Below are positions 41,043 through 51,297 of a stretch of DNA of 64,000 bases, one piece after another. Both the position numbers and the translations under genes were made by a program. How positions within the stretch are numbered: position 1 is the stretch's first letter; each line of letters opens with the position of its first letter. The notes under the pieces were generated by a model. That model did no database searches and was not told the DNA's origin. It saw nothing but the letters and a program-made list of their open reading frames with translations. Origin of the DNA: Vreelandella azerica (GTDB lineage Bacteria; Pseudomonadota; Gammaproteobacteria; Pseudomonadales; Halomonadaceae); the NCBI RefSeq assembly GCF_013112225.1, contig NZ_JABFHI010000008.1, positions 1 to 64,000 of the forward strand, in the 5' to 3' direction.

Positions 41043-42290
41043 ATGCAATCAGCAAATCAACAGACAGCGGCGTTTGATGTGGTGGTAGTCGGTGCAGGCA
41101 TGGTGGGCACCAGTTTGAGCGCTCTGCTGGGTAACGCCGGCATGCGGGTCGGGCTGATAGAAACCAGGCCAGCGCCGCTGATGCCATCAGAGCGAGGTGC
41201 TGATACACCGCCAACGCCTCGGGTCAGTGCATTGACGCCTGTCTCTCAGCGTCTGCTGACCCACCTTCAGGCGTGGCCTGGCATGCAGGCTGATCGTGTG
41301 ACGCCTTATTCATTCATGCATGTCTGGGACGGCGAGGGCAGTGGTGATATTCATTTTTCAGCCGATGAAGCCGGAGTGGCAGTGCTTGGGCATATTGTTG
41401 AAAACGATGTCACCCTGGCAGCACTGAATCAGCAGTTGGTCAACCACCCCAAGGTGACGCGCTTTAATGGCGTCACGGTTGAGGCCTTGCAGACTGGGGC
41501 CAGGCAGCGCTATCTGGCGCTTAATGATGGACGTCAGTTACAAGCGCCTCTGGTGGTGGCAGCCGACGGGGCGCGTTCACTGTTAAGAGAGATGGCAGAA
41601 ATCGAGGTACGCGAAGAAGATATGGGGCACACCTCAGTGGTGACCACGGTGCGCTGTGAAAAGCCCCACGGTAATACCGCCCGGCAGGTCTTTGTGGATG
41701 GCCAGCCGCTGGCTTTTCTACCCTTGACGGTAAAGGGTGATGATCATTATTGCTCGATTGTCTGGTCCGTTGAGCCATCCAGAGCCGAACAGCTGTGTGG
41801 TTTATCCCGTGATGCATTGGGGAAGGCGCTGGCGGCTGCCCTTGAGCATCGCCTGGGCCAGGTCGAGGTGTGTGATCAGGCGCATGGTTTTCCGTTGATC
41901 CAACGTCATGCCCGCCATTACGTTTTAGCGAACTTTGCATTGGTCGGTGATGCGGCGCACAGCATTCACCCGTTAGCCGGGCAGGGGGTTAACCTTGGCC
42001 TGATGGATGCCGCGGTATTGGCAGAAGAGGTCATCAACGCCTGGCAGCGCGGCGCCGCTTGGGGAGATGAGCGCATCCTGAGCCGTTATGAGCGCCGCCG
42101 CCGTGCAGACAACACGGCCATGTTGGCGCTGATGAAAGGCTTCAAGACATTGTTTGGTTCGCGCCATCCGGCTCTGATGCTGGCACGTAATATGGGGATG
42201 AGCGGTGTGAATCGCCTGGCCCCTCTGAAGCGCGCCGTCATGCATCAGGCAACAGGCGAGCGGGGTCGCCTGCCCGCCAGCTGCCGCTGA
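41043..42290 (+). CDS. ubiI: UbiI/VisC-type FAD-dependent ubiquinone hydroxylase
   Basis: This UbiH-family monooxygenase, intact at 415 residues, acts in ubiquinone synthesis (C5 hydroxylation in E. coli UbiI). It shows VVVVGAGMVGTSLSALLG at the N terminus, RVSALTPVSQRLL, and the second FAD motif FALVGDAAHSIHPLAGQGVNLGLMD near residue 299. The position after ubiH is typical of visC/ubiI, but UbiF-like function cannot be excluded by sequence. Confidence 0.87.
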   Translation: MQSANQQTAAFDVVVVGAGMVGTSLSALLGNAGMRVGLIETRPAPLMPSERGADTPPTPRVSALTPVSQRLLTHLQAWPGMQADRVTPYSFMHVWDGEGSGDIHFSADEAGVAVLGHIVENDVTLAALNQQLVNHPKVTRFNGVTVEALQTGARQRYLALNDGRQLQAPLVVAADGARSLLREMAEIEVREEDMGHTSVVTTVRCEKPHGNTARQVFVDGQPLAFLPLTVKGDDHYCSIVWSVEPSRAEQLCGLSRDALGKALAAALEHRLGQVEVCDQAHGFPLIQRHARHYVLANFALVGDAAHSIHPLAGQGVNLGLMDAAVLAEEVINAWQRGAAWGDERILSRYERRRRADNTAMLALMKGFKTLFGSRHPALMLARNMGMSGVNRLAPLKRAVMHQATGERGRLPASCR

Positions 42291-42298
42291 CGCTTTTA

Positions 42299-43620
42299 TC
42301 AACGTCGGCGGCGATCCACCACATTCAGGGCTTTAAGCAGATTAAGCGCTTCGCTTAACTGGTAGTCATCGCGCAGACGCTGCGATACAGCTTGGCGTTC
42401 AGGAGCTTCATTTTGTGATTGCAGGTGCCCGTCAAGATCAGCTTCGCGAATCTGACGGCGGCTTTCGGCGACTTCCAGTCGGCCGCGCACTACCTCCACA
42501 CATCTGGGCTGATCCCCTGGGCTTGAATCGAACGGCCATTAGGCGTGTAGTAAAGTGCCGTGGTCAGCTTCAGGCCTTCGCCATTACCCAATGGCATAAT
42601 CTGCTGCACCGAGCCTTTACCAAAGCTGTCGGTGCCCATGATGATGCCGCGACGCTGGTCCTGCACGGCACCCGCAACGATTTCTGCCGCTGAGGCGCTG
42701 CCGCTGTTGATCAGTACCACCAGCGGCATCTCTGCAGCTGGAGTATTGGCAGTCGCTGAAAAGGACATCTGCGTATTGGACAGGCGCCCTTCGGTATAGA
42801 CGATCAGGCCGTCTTCCAGAAAAATGTCGGCAATATCAACGGCGCTTTGCAGGATGCCGCCTGGATTATTACGTAAATCCAGCACCAGGCCTTCAAGGGC
42901 TTGATCATCAGCCATGCGCTCTAGTGCCCGACGTGCCTGCTGGGCAGTACGCGACTGGAACTGGCTGATTCGCAGGTAGCCGTAACCGGGTTCAAGCAGC
43001 TCATGTTTGACGCTTTCGCTGCGAATGACTTCCCGGGTCAGAGTGACATCCCTTGGGGTCTCCTCGCCGGGGCGCAGAATACCAAGGGTCAGTTCGCTGC
43101 CCGGCTCGCCGCGCATCAGGCTGACGGCTTCCTGCAGCGACATACTGTCTGTCGGGGCGCTGTCGATGCTGATGATCAGATCCCGTGACATCAGTTCTGC
43201 CCGCGATGCAGGGGTGTCATCCACCGGGGTGATAATGGTCAACTGGCCGTTCTCCATGCCGACCTCAATGCCGATACCGCCAAATTCACCCTGTGTTGAC
43301 TCTCTCAGGCTGGTGAACTCGTCCTCATCCAGGTAGGCCGAGTGCGGATCCAGTTCGCTGAGCATACCGCGCATGGCATTGCGTAACAGGGTGCGATCAT
43401 CAACGTCTTCCACATAAGCGCGCTTGATGCGTTCAAACACTTCAGCAAAAGTCTTGATTTCTTCAAGGGGAAGGTCGTCAAACTGACTTTCTGCATCAGG
43501 GCTAACGACATCAGGCGACTGTGCTGCCGCTATGACAGGAGTCGTCAGCAGAGCAACGGGTATAAGTACAGCCAGTGCCCGCTTGACGGGGGCTCTTAGC
43601 ACCTCAACTGATAGCGTCAT
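42299..43620 (-). CDS. C-terminal processing protease (S41 family) (one frame break)
   Basis: A periplasmic tail-specific protease of the CtpA type. ATG 43620 starts a signal peptide (about residues 1-32, ending AAA). A PDZ domain follows around residues 100-180 (FGGIGIEVGMENG). The catalytic serine is in INSGSASAAEIVAGA and the lysine in TDSFGKGSVQ. Frame breaks at about 42496-42504 near the end; one base joins GISPDV to VEVVRGRLE and gives 440 residues. It is the last gene of a gpmI-envC-ctpA block on this strand. Confidence 0.9.
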
Positions 43621-43722
43621 GATGACTCCGCAAAGCGTTAGGCAGTTTTGCTGCCGGATGAATGTTGGCTAACCATGGCGTCAGTGCAGCAGACAACACA
43701 TTAGCTGTCCCAGCTTATCCCG

Positions 43723-44862
43723 TCAGCGCCGCGCAATCCATTGCTCTGGGTTGGTGGGTTCGCCGCGTCGGCGAACTTCAAAATAAAGCCCTGCCCGAGA
43801 TTGCCCGCCAGTGTCACCCACTCGGCCTATCTCATCACCACGTTGTACAGATTGGCCAGGACTGATGCTAAAGCGCTGCAGGTGGGCATAGAGCGTCATC
43901 ATATGGTCACCGTGATCAATGATCAGCAGATTGCCAAACCCACGCATCCAGTCAGCAAAGACCACTCGCCCTTGATGCACGGCAGTGACCGGGGTGCCAG
44001 CACTGGCCTGAATCATGATGCCCTCACGGTGAACGCCGGTATCCTGATGAAAGCCGTGTTGCAGGCTGCCTTTCACTGGCCAGGGCAGTGTGCCCTGAGT
44101 CTGGCTGAAGCGTGTGCTGGGTGAAGGCTTGGAAAGACGCACCATTTCCTCGCGAATGCGTTGCAGCGTTTTACGCGCCTCTTTCTGGTCGGCTTCAAGT
44201 GCCGCAAGTCGCTGTTCTTCCGTTTGATGACGGGCATCCAGTCGGCTGACCAGCTGCTGTCGCTGAGCGGTACGGTCGGCAAGCTGTTTGCGCTGTTCTT
44301 CGAGTTGGCTGGTCAATTCGTCCAGACGGGTCTGGTGGCTCTGCAACTGGGTGGCAGAACTGGCCAGACTAGCATCCAGTTCGGCAATAGCCGCCATACG
44401 CCGCTGTCGTGCCTGGCCAAGACGGTTCAGGTAAGCCTGCATGCGATCCAGCTGTGCCGGGTCTTCCTGGTTAAGTAGCAGTTTGATCTGCAGCGTTGGC
44501 CCCAGCCGATGAAGCGCGATGAGCTGTTCACTCAGCGCTTCCGTCTGCTGATGGCGTTCCTGCTGTAGCTGCTCACGCTGTTGACGTAGCTGGTCGGCCT
44601 TGTCGTCAAGCGCCTTTCGCTCGCTTTGCAGCGTATCCAGGCGCTGGTGAGTGTCGGCAAGCTCGGTTTCAATTGCCTGAAGCTCGCGGCTGGCCTTGTC
44701 GCGCTCCGAGCCTGTGGCGATCAAGCGATTAGCAACGGCTTCAATTTTCTGACCAATACTTTCCAGCAGCCGTTGAGCACCGGATTCGCTTTCTTCCTGC
44801 CCCAGGGCTGGTGTTACCAGCCCTATGCAGCATATAAAACCCAGTGCGATAAAACACTTCAT
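43723..44862 (-). CDS. envC: Murein hydrolase activator EnvC
   Basis: EnvC activates amidases at the septum. It has a signal peptide (MKCFIALGFICCIGLVTPALG), a long coiled-coil rich in Gln and Arg (about residues 30-250), and a C-terminal LytM/M23 fold (HREGIMIQASAGTPVTAVHQGRVVFADW and LYFEVRRRGEPTNPEQWI). The zinc motif is degenerate (HREG rather than HxxxD), as expected for EnvC, which does not cut peptidoglycan itself. It is intact at 379 residues. It lies just after gpmI, nine bases between genes. Confidence 0.93.
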   Translation of the reverse strand: MKCFIALGFICCIGLVTPALGQEESESGAQRLLESIGQKIEAVANRLIATGSERDKASRELQAIETELADTHQRLDTLQSERKALDDKADQLRQQREQLQQERHQQTEALSEQLIALHRLGPTLQIKLLLNQEDPAQLDRMQAYLNRLGQARQRRMAAIAELDASLASSATQLQSHQTRLDELTSQLEEQRKQLADRTAQRQQLVSRLDARHQTEEQRLAALEADQKEARKTLQRIREEMVRLSKPSPSTRFSQTQGTLPWPVKGSLQHGFHQDTGVHREGIMIQASAGTPVTAVHQGRVVFADWMRGFGNLLIIDHGDHMMTLYAHLQRFSISPGQSVQRGDEIGRVGDTGGQSRAGLYFEVRRRGEPTNPEQWIARR

Positions 44863-44871
44863 GGCGATCTC

Positions 44872-46437
44872 TCAGTCTAGGGAGATCAGCGGGGTTCCCG
44901 TCATGGCGTCGGGTACAGGCTGATCCATCAGCGTAAGCAGGGTAGGGGCGAGGTCACAAAGCCGTCCGTCGCTCAGTGTTCCTGGGCGCTCACCCACATA
45001 GACAAGCGGCACAACAAAGGTGGTATGGGCCGTTTGCGGCTCGCCGGTTTGCGGGTGAACCATCTGTTCGGCATTGCCGTGATCAGCGGTGATCAGGCAG
45101 GCGCCATGGGCGCGCTCAATCGCCTCAACCACTCGGCCAACACATTCATCCACCGTTTCAATGGCCTTGACGGCAGCCTCAAAATCACCGGTATGACCCA
45201 CCATATCGCCATTGGCATAGTTGCAGACAATCAGGTCAAAACGGTTGTTATCAATGGCATCGACCAGCTTGTCGGTAATTTCCCGGGCGCTCATTTCGGG
45301 CTTTTCGTCGTAGGTGCGAACATCCTGCGGGGAGGGCAGCAAAATGCGCGTTTCACCATTGAATTCATCTTCCCGGCCGCCGGAGAAAAAGAAGGTAACG
45401 TGTGGGTATTTTTCTGTTTCAGCAATACGCAGCTGGGTCAGCCCACGTTTGGCGACCACTTCGCCCAGCGTATCGCTGAGGTCCGTTGGCGGGAACGCCG
45501 TAGGGGCGGGAATATCAGCGGCGTAGCGCGTCATCATTACCAGGCCGTCGCCTGCCAGTCGTGGGCAGTTGCGGCGCTCAAAACCGCTAAAGTCCGGCTC
45601 GGCGAAGGCGCGGGTCAGCTCACGTGCACGGTCGGCACGGAAGTTGGCAAAAATGGCCGCATCACCGTTTTGCAGCGTTACCGCCTGATGGTTATTGACA
45701 ATGCGCGTCGCTGATACAAATTCGTCAGTTTCTCCACGCGCATAAGCCTCCTGCAGAGCCTCTTCGGCACTCGCTGCCGTAAAGTCGGCACGCCCTTCGG
45801 TCAGCAGTTCATAGGCCTGGCTGACGCGCTCCCAGCGATTGTCACGATCCATGGCATAAAAACGCCCAATCACAGAGGCTACAAAGCCATTATCTGCGCC
45901 AACCAGTTCTGCCAGACGCGTATTCGCGCGTTCAATGGAGGGGCGTGCACTTTCCGGTGGCATATCGCGGCCATCCAGAAAAGCATGGATATAAATCTGT
46001 TTGGCTCCACGTCGTGCGGCGAGTTCGGCCAGGGCCAGAAAGTGGTCTTCGTGGCTGTGGACACCGCCCGGTGACAGCAGCCCGATCAGGTGAACGGGGC
46101 GCTGGTTGGCCACGGCGGCGTCAATCGGCTGAGTAAGCACCGGGTTGTTATCCAGATCACCGTCTTCAATAGCTTTGGTAATGCGAGTGAAGTCCTGATA
46201 AACAATGCGTCCGGCACCCAGGTTCATATGGCCGACTTCCGAGTTGCCCATCTGGCCGTCAGGCAACCCGACATGGCGACCATCAGTATGTACGAAAGCG
46301 TGGGGGCGCTGAGACCATAGCGCATCCATGACAGGTGTATTGGCGCTGGCGACAGCGTTATGTTGGGCATCAGGATTGTGGCCGTAGCCATCCAGGATAA
46401 TCAGCGCAACTGGGCGCGGTGTACTTGTTGTGTCCAT
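44872..46437 (-). CDS. gpmI: 2,3-bisphosphoglycerate-independent phosphoglycerate mutase
   Basis: GpmI interconverts 3- and 2-phosphoglycerate in glycolysis, using two manganese ions. The alkaline-phosphatase fold shows [12 protein letters not shown] with the metal-binding Asp at the N terminus, [15 protein letters not shown] with the nucleophile serine, FLDGRDMPP, and [12 protein letters not shown] plus [10 protein letters not shown] near the C terminus. It is intact with 521 residues. It leads the gpmI-envC-ctpA block as in E. coli (gpmM-envC). Confidence 0.97.
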   Translation of the reverse strand: MDTTSTPRPVALIILDGYGHNPDAQHNAVASANTPVMDALWSQRPHAFVHTDGRHVGLPDGQMGNSEVGHMNLGAGRIVYQDFTRITKAIEDGDLDNNPVLTQPIDAAVANQRPVHLIGLLSPGGVHSHEDHFLALAELAARRGAKQIYIHAFLDGRDMPPESARPSIERANTRLAELVGADNGFVASVIGRFYAMDRDNRWERVSQAYELLTEGRADFTAASAEEALQEAYARGETDEFVSATRIVNNHQAVTLQNGDAAIFANFRADRARELTRAFAEPDFSGFERRNCPRLAGDGLVMMTRYAADIPAPTAFPPTDLSDTLGEVVAKRGLTQLRIAETEKYPHVTFFFSGGREDEFNGETRILLPSPQDVRTYDEKPEMSAREITDKLVDAIDNNRFDLIVCNYANGDMVGHTGDFEAAVKAIETVDECVGRVVEAIERAHGACLITADHGNAEQMVHPQTGEPQTAHTTFVVPLVYVGERPGTLSDGRLCDLAPTLLTLMDQPVPDAMTGTPLISLD

Positions 46438-46630
46438 TAAAGCCTCTTTATTGCCGAATGCAGATCGGTTCGGGGTCGCGACTCACCGACTCTTCGGGCA
46501 TCATAGCGCAGGCCGTGTGGGTTCGTCATGATATCGGCCTGCGCGCAACCGTATGTGGCGTGTATACTGTGGCGTTTAAACGGCGGCAGTGCCGCTTTAT
46601 TTCCGCATTGACCAAGAGATTTTGCACGCG

Positions 46631-47053
46631 ATGATCGATCAGCTGTTCGAATTCGTACAAAACCATCCATTGCTGGTGGGCGCCTTTCTGCTCGTGCTGA
46701 CCGCCTGGCTTATCTATGAAACGCGTAACGCTGCTACCAGCGGTGTGACGTCTACCCAGGCGACCCAGCTTATCAACCGTGAAGATGCGGTGGTGCTTGA
46801 TCTGCGCGAAAGCAAGGATTACAAGGCCGGCCATATCGCAGGTGCGCTTAATATTCCGCAAAGCAACCTTGATAACCGCATGAACGAACTGGAAAAGCAT
46901 AAAAGCAAACCGGTAATCATAGTATGCAAACATGGCCAGAGCTCAGGCGCTGTTCAGGCGAAACTGGCCAAAGCCGGGTTTGAGCGTGCGGTAAAACTCA
47001 AGGGCGGCATGATGCAATGGCAGGCTGATAGCCTACCCATGGTGAAAAAATAA
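46631..47053 (+). CDS. Membrane-anchored rhodanese-like protein (YibN-like)
   Basis: A single rhodanese domain after an N-terminal helix (about residues 11-30, LLVGAFLLVLTAWLIY). The domain has VVLDLRESKDYKAGHIAGALNIP and the active cysteine in IVCKHGQSSGAVQAKL. ATG 46631 (MIDQLFEF) is chosen over longer open sequence upstream because homologues start there; length is 140 residues. It resembles YibN of E. coli, also next to secB. The substrate is unknown. Confidence 0.87.
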   Translation: MIDQLFEFVQNHPLLVGAFLLVLTAWLIYETRNAATSGVTSTQATQLINREDAVVLDLRESKDYKAGHIAGALNIPQSNLDNRMNELEKHKSKPVIIVCKHGQSSGAVQAKLAKAGFERAVKLKGGMMQWQADSLPMVKK

Positions 47054-47087
47054 CCATTTGATCTAAATTGAATCCAAGGAGTCTCCA

Positions 47088-47591
47088 ATGGCAGAAGACA
47101 ACAACACCAATCCGGCAGCCGGCGCGCAGGCTGAAGACAAGCCGCAGCTGAAATTTTCGCTGCAGCGCATTTATGTCAAGGATATCTCGTTTGAAGCGCC
47201 TAATTCGCCCGAGGTGTTCAAGCAGCCGTTCAAGCCCAAGGTCAATCTTGATCTGAACACTACCAGCAATCAGGTGGCTGAAGATCAGTTTGAAGTGGTC
47301 GTCAAGGTCACTGCACGGGTCGATGATAACGAAAGCGGCACAACCTCTTTTCTGGTAGAAGTCGAGCAGGCTGGCCTGTTTCGTATTTCTGGTATTGAAG
47401 GTGCTCAGCTGGATCAGACCCTGGGCGCGTTCTGCCCGAATCTGCTGTTCCCCTATGCGCGCGAATGTGTCGACAGCCTGGTTAACCGTGGTGGTTTCCC
47501 GCCGCTGATGCTGGCGCCGGTCAACTTCGAGGCCATGTATGCCCAGCGCAAGCAGCGTGAAGCCCAGCAGGCAGAAGGCACCCAAGCCTGA
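47088..47591 (+). CDS. secB: Protein-export chaperone SecB
   Basis: SecB holds preproteins unfolded and delivers them to SecA. The protein is 167 residues with FSLQRIYVKDISFEAPNSPEVF near the N terminus, FLVEVEQAGLFRISG, and the terminal block FPYARECVDSLVNRGGFPPLMLAPVNFEAMY. ATG 47088 follows AAGGAG. It is placed between the rhodanese and rsmE genes. Confidence 0.97.
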   Translation: MAEDNNTNPAAGAQAEDKPQLKFSLQRIYVKDISFEAPNSPEVFKQPFKPKVNLDLNTTSNQVAEDQFEVVVKVTARVDDNESGTTSFLVEVEQAGLFRISGIEGAQLDQTLGAFCPNLLFPYARECVDSLVNRGGFPPLMLAPVNFEAMYAQRKQREAQQAEGTQA

Positions 47592-47596
47592 TCAGC

Positions 47597-48358
47597 ATGA
47601 ACAGCGTTGAATGGTCTGCAGAATATGCCAGGGTGCCACGCATCCATGTGCCGACGCCTCTGGTTGAAGGGGCAACGCTGACTCTGCCGGAAGGTCCGGC
47701 GCGCCACCTCACCCGTGTGTTGCGTATGCTGCCGGGGGCGCCGCTGGTGATCTTTGACGGTAACGGCCAGGAGGCCGGTGTGCGTCTGGCAGAAGTGACA
47801 CGCAAGCAGGTTACGGTAAGCGTAGAAGCCTTATGGCCCGGGCAAGGTGAGTCGCCGCTGATGATTCATCTTGGCCAGGCGGTCTCCAAGGGCGACCGTA
47901 TGGACTACGCTATTCAGAAGGCTGTTGAGTTAGGCGTGAGTTGTATCACGCCGATCTATACGCAACGCACCGAGGTGCGTCTGAAAGGCGAACGGGAAGC
48001 ACGCAAGCATGCTCATTGGCAGGCCGTTGCGGCCAGCGCCAGTGAGCAGTGCGGGCGCGCCGTAGTCCCTAGTGTGCATCCTCCCCAAGCGCTTGCGACC
48101 TGGCTTGAACAGCGTGATGAAACCCTGCGGCTGATGCTGCATCTGGCCACCGGGAATCCTTTTCAGTGTGCTGAAGCGCCTGCCAGTGTCGCCTTGTTGA
48201 TTGGTCCGGAAGGTGGCTTGGCGGAGGATGACCTCAAGGCAGCTGAAAATGCCGACTTCACCCCATTGACGCTGGGACCACGCGTTTTGCGCACTGAAAC
48301 CGCCCCTGTTGTTGCTTTGTCGCTGCTTCAATATCATTTCGGTGATTTTCAGCCCTGA
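47597..48358 (+). CDS. rsmE: 16S rRNA m3U1498 methyltransferase RsmE
   Basis: RsmE methylates U1498 of 16S rRNA in the 30S subunit. It is a SPOUT enzyme: N-terminal PUA-like domain (HLTRVLRMLPGAPLVIFDGNG), then GDRMDYAIQKAVELGV, SASEQCGRA, and the trefoil-knot cofactor loops LLIGPEGGL and TLGPRVLRTETAPVVAL. It has 253 residues and follows secB by six bases. Confidence 0.95.
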   Translation: MNSVEWSAEYARVPRIHVPTPLVEGATLTLPEGPARHLTRVLRMLPGAPLVIFDGNGQEAGVRLAEVTRKQVTVSVEALWPGQGESPLMIHLGQAVSKGDRMDYAIQKAVELGVSCITPIYTQRTEVRLKGEREARKHAHWQAVAASASEQCGRAVVPSVHPPQALATWLEQRDETLRLMLHLATGNPFQCAEAPASVALLIGPEGGLAEDDLKAAENADFTPLTLGPRVLRTETAPVVALSLLQYHFGDFQP

Positions 48359-48412
48359 TATCGGGCAGACAGGCGCCGCTTTTCTTCTCTTTATTCTCAG
48401 GACACCTTTGCC

Positions 48413-49123
48413 ATGGCTCGTGATTCACGCTCCTCTCCTCCTCCTGCCACGGCCGTCAGCGCGTCCATCGGAGAGGTCGCTTACCTGACCGTGACGGCTG
48501 TCACCAGTGTGGGCGCCTTTCTGCGCTGGGGGCCACCGAAGGATGTCCTGCTGCCTTACAGTGAGCAGTCATTCCGTCCGGATGTGGGTAAACGTGTTCT
48601 GGTCAAGCTGTATGCAGATGATCAGCAGCGTCCGGTGGCTTCGATGCGCCTTGAACACTTTTTACAGGATGAAGCCTGGGAGCTTTCCCAGGGTGATCAA
48701 GTGACCCTGGTGGTTGCCGAGCGAACGGATCTGGGCATGAAGGTAGTGGTCAACCACGCCTATTGGGGGCTGGTCTATCAGGATGACCTCACTCAGCCAC
48801 TGCGCCGTGGGCAAGGCCTGACAGGATTTGTCAAAAGGCGTCGTGAAGATGGACGTCTGGATATTTCGTTGTTACCTCCCGGTGAGGCGCGCCTGGATGT
48901 GGTGGGCGACAAAGTGCTTCAGGCACTGCGTGAAAGTGGTGGCTATCTGCCCCTGGGCGACAAAAGCAGTGCCCAGGAGATCAAAGCGCGGCTGGGCGTC
49001 AGCAAAAGCGCCTACAAACAGGCGATTGGGCGCCTTTACAAGCGTGAGCTGATTAGCATTGAGCCTTTGGCCATTCGCCTGCAGCCAGGCGTGGCCGCTA
49101 GCCTGGTGCAGAATGCCACCTGA
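48413..49123 (+). CDS. CvfB/YitL-like S1 RNA-binding protein
   Basis: The protein has tandem S1-like beta-barrel domains followed by a winged helix, as in CvfB. Evidence: LTVTAVTSVGAFLRWGPPKDVLLPYSE (S1-type strand and loop), GLVYQDDLTQPLRRGQ and GFVKRRREDGRLDISL in the second half, and a helical end with SAQEIKARLGVSKSAYKQAIGRL. It is 236 residues. The precise role in this organism is unknown; RNA binding is inferred. ATG 48413 is 55 bases after rsmE. Confidence 0.82.
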   Translation: MARDSRSSPPPATAVSASIGEVAYLTVTAVTSVGAFLRWGPPKDVLLPYSEQSFRPDVGKRVLVKLYADDQQRPVASMRLEHFLQDEAWELSQGDQVTLVVAERTDLGMKVVVNHAYWGLVYQDDLTQPLRRGQGLTGFVKRRREDGRLDISLLPPGEARLDVVGDKVLQALRESGGYLPLGDKSSAQEIKARLGVSKSAYKQAIGRLYKRELISIEPLAIRLQPGVAASLVQNAT

Positions 49124-49235
49124 AACACGTCAGGTTTGGCGTCTGACACACCCTGCGGCATACTGCCCGTCATGGAAGAAGCGCCTGTTCATCTAGGGCA
49201 ATTACTAACCTGTCTATTTCCGGAAGCGCTGATCA

Positions 49236-50201
49236 ATGAGTCAATCGAATCTTCGTCTGGGCGTGGTGATGGATCCCATCGCTGATATCGCCTATAAGAA
49301 AGATACTACCCTGGCCTTGCTCTGGGCAGCCCAGGATCGCGGCTACCAGCTTTATTACATGGAGCAGGAAGACCTGTTCCTGCAGGCGGGTGAGGCGTTT
49401 GCGCTGATGCGCCCGCTGAGTGTTCATCGTGACGCCGGGCACTGGTTTGATCTTGGGGATGCCGAAGCGCGACCGCTGACCGAGCTGGATACTATCCTGA
49501 TGCGCAAGGATCCGCCGGTAGACGCAGACTTCATCAATGCGGTGCATCTGTTGGGGTTTGCCGAGCGAGAGGGGGTTCAGGTTGTCAATCCCACTGCTGC
49601 GCTGCTGCAGTGTAATGAAAAGCTGTTTGCCCAACAGTTTCCGCAGTGCTGTGCTCCCACCCTTGTCTCCAGCCGTGATGAGGTACTGCGCGCTTTCCAC
49701 GCAGAACACGGTAACGTGATTTTTAAACCGCTTGATGGTATGGGCGGCACGGGCATCTTCCATATTGGCCCGGACGGTCGCAATATTGGCGCCGTGATTG
49801 AACAGCTGACCCTGCGTGGCCAGCGCCAGATCATGGCTCAGCGCTATCTGCCGGAAATCAAGGACGGCGATACGCGTATTCTTCTGGTGGATGGCGAGCC
49901 GGTGTCCTTTGGTCTGGCACGCATACCGTCGGCGGGTGAAACCCGTGGTAATCTGGCAGCTGGTGGGCGCGGTGTTACCCGAGAATTAACCGAGCGCGAT
50001 CACTGGTTGATTCAGCAGGTACAGCCGATGATCCGTGAAAAAGGCCTTCTGTTTGTGGGCCTGGATGTGATCGGTGACTACATTACTGAAATCAATGTCA
50101 CCAGCCCTACCTGCGTACGTGAAATTGACGATCAGCGCGGTACCCATATTGCCGGTCTGCTGCTCGATGCCATCGAGCGCCGCCTCATACCGTCAGCCTG
50201 A
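49236..50201 (+). CDS. gshB: Glutathione synthetase
   Basis: GshB joins glycine to gamma-glutamylcysteine. It is an ATP-grasp enzyme; LRLGVVMDPIADIAYKKDTT opens the family, DTILMRKDPPVD comes next, and FKPLDGMGGTGIFHI with AQRYLPEIKDGDTRIL forms the ATP/glutathione site. The end has ITEINVTSPTCVREI. It is 321 residues, intact. The order gshB-yqgE-ruvX-pyrB is a conserved gammaproteobacterial arrangement. Confidence 0.97.
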   Translation: MSQSNLRLGVVMDPIADIAYKKDTTLALLWAAQDRGYQLYYMEQEDLFLQAGEAFALMRPLSVHRDAGHWFDLGDAEARPLTELDTILMRKDPPVDADFINAVHLLGFAEREGVQVVNPTAALLQCNEKLFAQQFPQCCAPTLVSSRDEVLRAFHAEHGNVIFKPLDGMGGTGIFHIGPDGRNIGAVIEQLTLRGQRQIMAQRYLPEIKDGDTRILLVDGEPVSFGLARIPSAGETRGNLAAGGRGVTRELTERDHWLIQQVQPMIREKGLLFVGLDVIGDYITEINVTSPTCVREIDDQRGTHIAGLLLDAIERRLIPSA

Positions 50202-50243
50202 GACTGAAAAATTTGCCCGTAGAGGGTAAATGTTAGGAGCCGC

Positions 50244-50801
50244 ATGCAAAGTCTGAAACATCATTTCCTGTTGGCCATGCCGCATATGGAAGATGCCAAT
50301 TTTGCTTCCAGCCTGGTGTATCTATGCGACCACGATGACAATGGTTGCATGGGCGTTATTGTTAACAAACCGCTGGAAGTCACTCTGGATGCGCTGTTTG
50401 ATCAGCTTTCTCTGGGTGGAGAGCGCAGCCTGCATCGCAGTGCGCCTGTTTATTATGGCGGCCCCATGCACAAGGATCGTGGTTTTATCCTCCATCGGGG
50501 TAATAGCCAGGAGTGGGATTCCAGCATTCAGGTGACCGACGACATCGCCCTGACGACCTCCATCGATATACTTCAGGCGCTGGCCAATAACACCGGGCCA
50601 GCGCATTTTCTCATCTGCCTGGGGTGCGCCGGTTGGGATGTGGGTCAGTTAGAAGACGAACTGAAGGATAACGCCTGGCTGACGGTTGATGCTGCTCTGA
50701 GCGTTCTGTTTGAAACGCCACCTGCTGAGCGGCTTTCTAGCGCTGCAGGCCTTTTAGGGGTTGATCTTAACCTGATGACCCGGGACGCGGGGCACGCATA
50801 A
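50244..50801 (+). CDS. yqgE: UPF0301 (YqgE/AlgH) family protein
   Basis: A conserved 185-residue protein with HHFLLAMPHMEDANFASSLVYLCDHDDNGCMGVIVNKP, YYGGPMHKDRGFILHR, and CLGCAGWDVGQLEDEL motifs that define the family. The role is not settled; AlgH has been linked to alginate regulation in Pseudomonas. It is between gshB and ruvX, overlapping ruvX by one base (TAATG). Confidence 0.93.
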   Translation: MQSLKHHFLLAMPHMEDANFASSLVYLCDHDDNGCMGVIVNKPLEVTLDALFDQLSLGGERSLHRSAPVYYGGPMHKDRGFILHRGNSQEWDSSIQVTDDIALTTSIDILQALANNTGPAHFLICLGCAGWDVGQLEDELKDNAWLTVDAALSVLFETPPAERLSSAAGLLGVDLNLMTRDAGHA

Positions 50802-51256
50802 TGGCAATGATGGGCCAGCGTCTGGTGCTTGCTTTCGATTTTGGTACGCGGCGTATCGGTGTCGCCGTAGGTAATGAACTTTTGAAAAGCGCCAGGGAGC
50901 TTACCCCGCTTCCTGCTCGTGATGGCATTCCTGACTGGAACCAGGTAACACGATTGGTGGAAGAGTGGCAGCCGGATCTTTTCGTGGTGGGTCTGCCGCT
51001 TAACATGGACGGTAGTGAATCAGTCATGAGCACGCGGGCACGCAAGTTTGGTAACCGCTTGCATGGCCGCTACGGTAAACCCTGCCAGATGATCGATGAA
51101 CGTGGCACCACCCGAGAAGCCAAGCAGATTGCTCATGCGGCCGGACATCGCGGAAATTATCGCGAAGAGAGTGTGGATGGCATTGCCGCTGTGCTTATAT
51201 TGGAAGGTTGGTTCGCCCATCTAGAAGGCTTGCCAGATGGGCGCGTCTCTTTGTAA
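50801..51256 (+). CDS. ruvX: Holliday junction resolvase-like RuvX (YqgF)
   Basis: The YqgF family has an RNase H fold and acts in rRNA maturation of the 16S 5' end (E. coli). The catalytic aspartates are in VLAFDFGTRRIGVAVGN, near residue 11, and DERGTTREAKQIA near 103; VVGLPLNMDG is the central conserved loop. It is 151 residues. ATG 50801 is coupled to the end of yqgE. Confidence 0.93.
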   Translation: MAMMGQRLVLAFDFGTRRIGVAVGNELLKSARELTPLPARDGIPDWNQVTRLVEEWQPDLFVVGLPLNMDGSESVMSTRARKFGNRLHGRYGKPCQMIDERGTTREAKQIAHAAGHRGNYREESVDGIAAVLILEGWFAHLEGLPDGRVSL

Positions 51257-51297
51257 CCAAATTACTACAACCAAAAGCCTGCTGCAGGCTGCCTACC

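Noticed and set aside
45025..45714. 229-codon open frame opposite gpmI
   Set aside because: Antisense shadow; gpmI is complete and recognisable on the other strand.
46998..47585. 195-codon open frame opposite secB
   Set aside because: Shadow of secB, which is full length with clear motifs.
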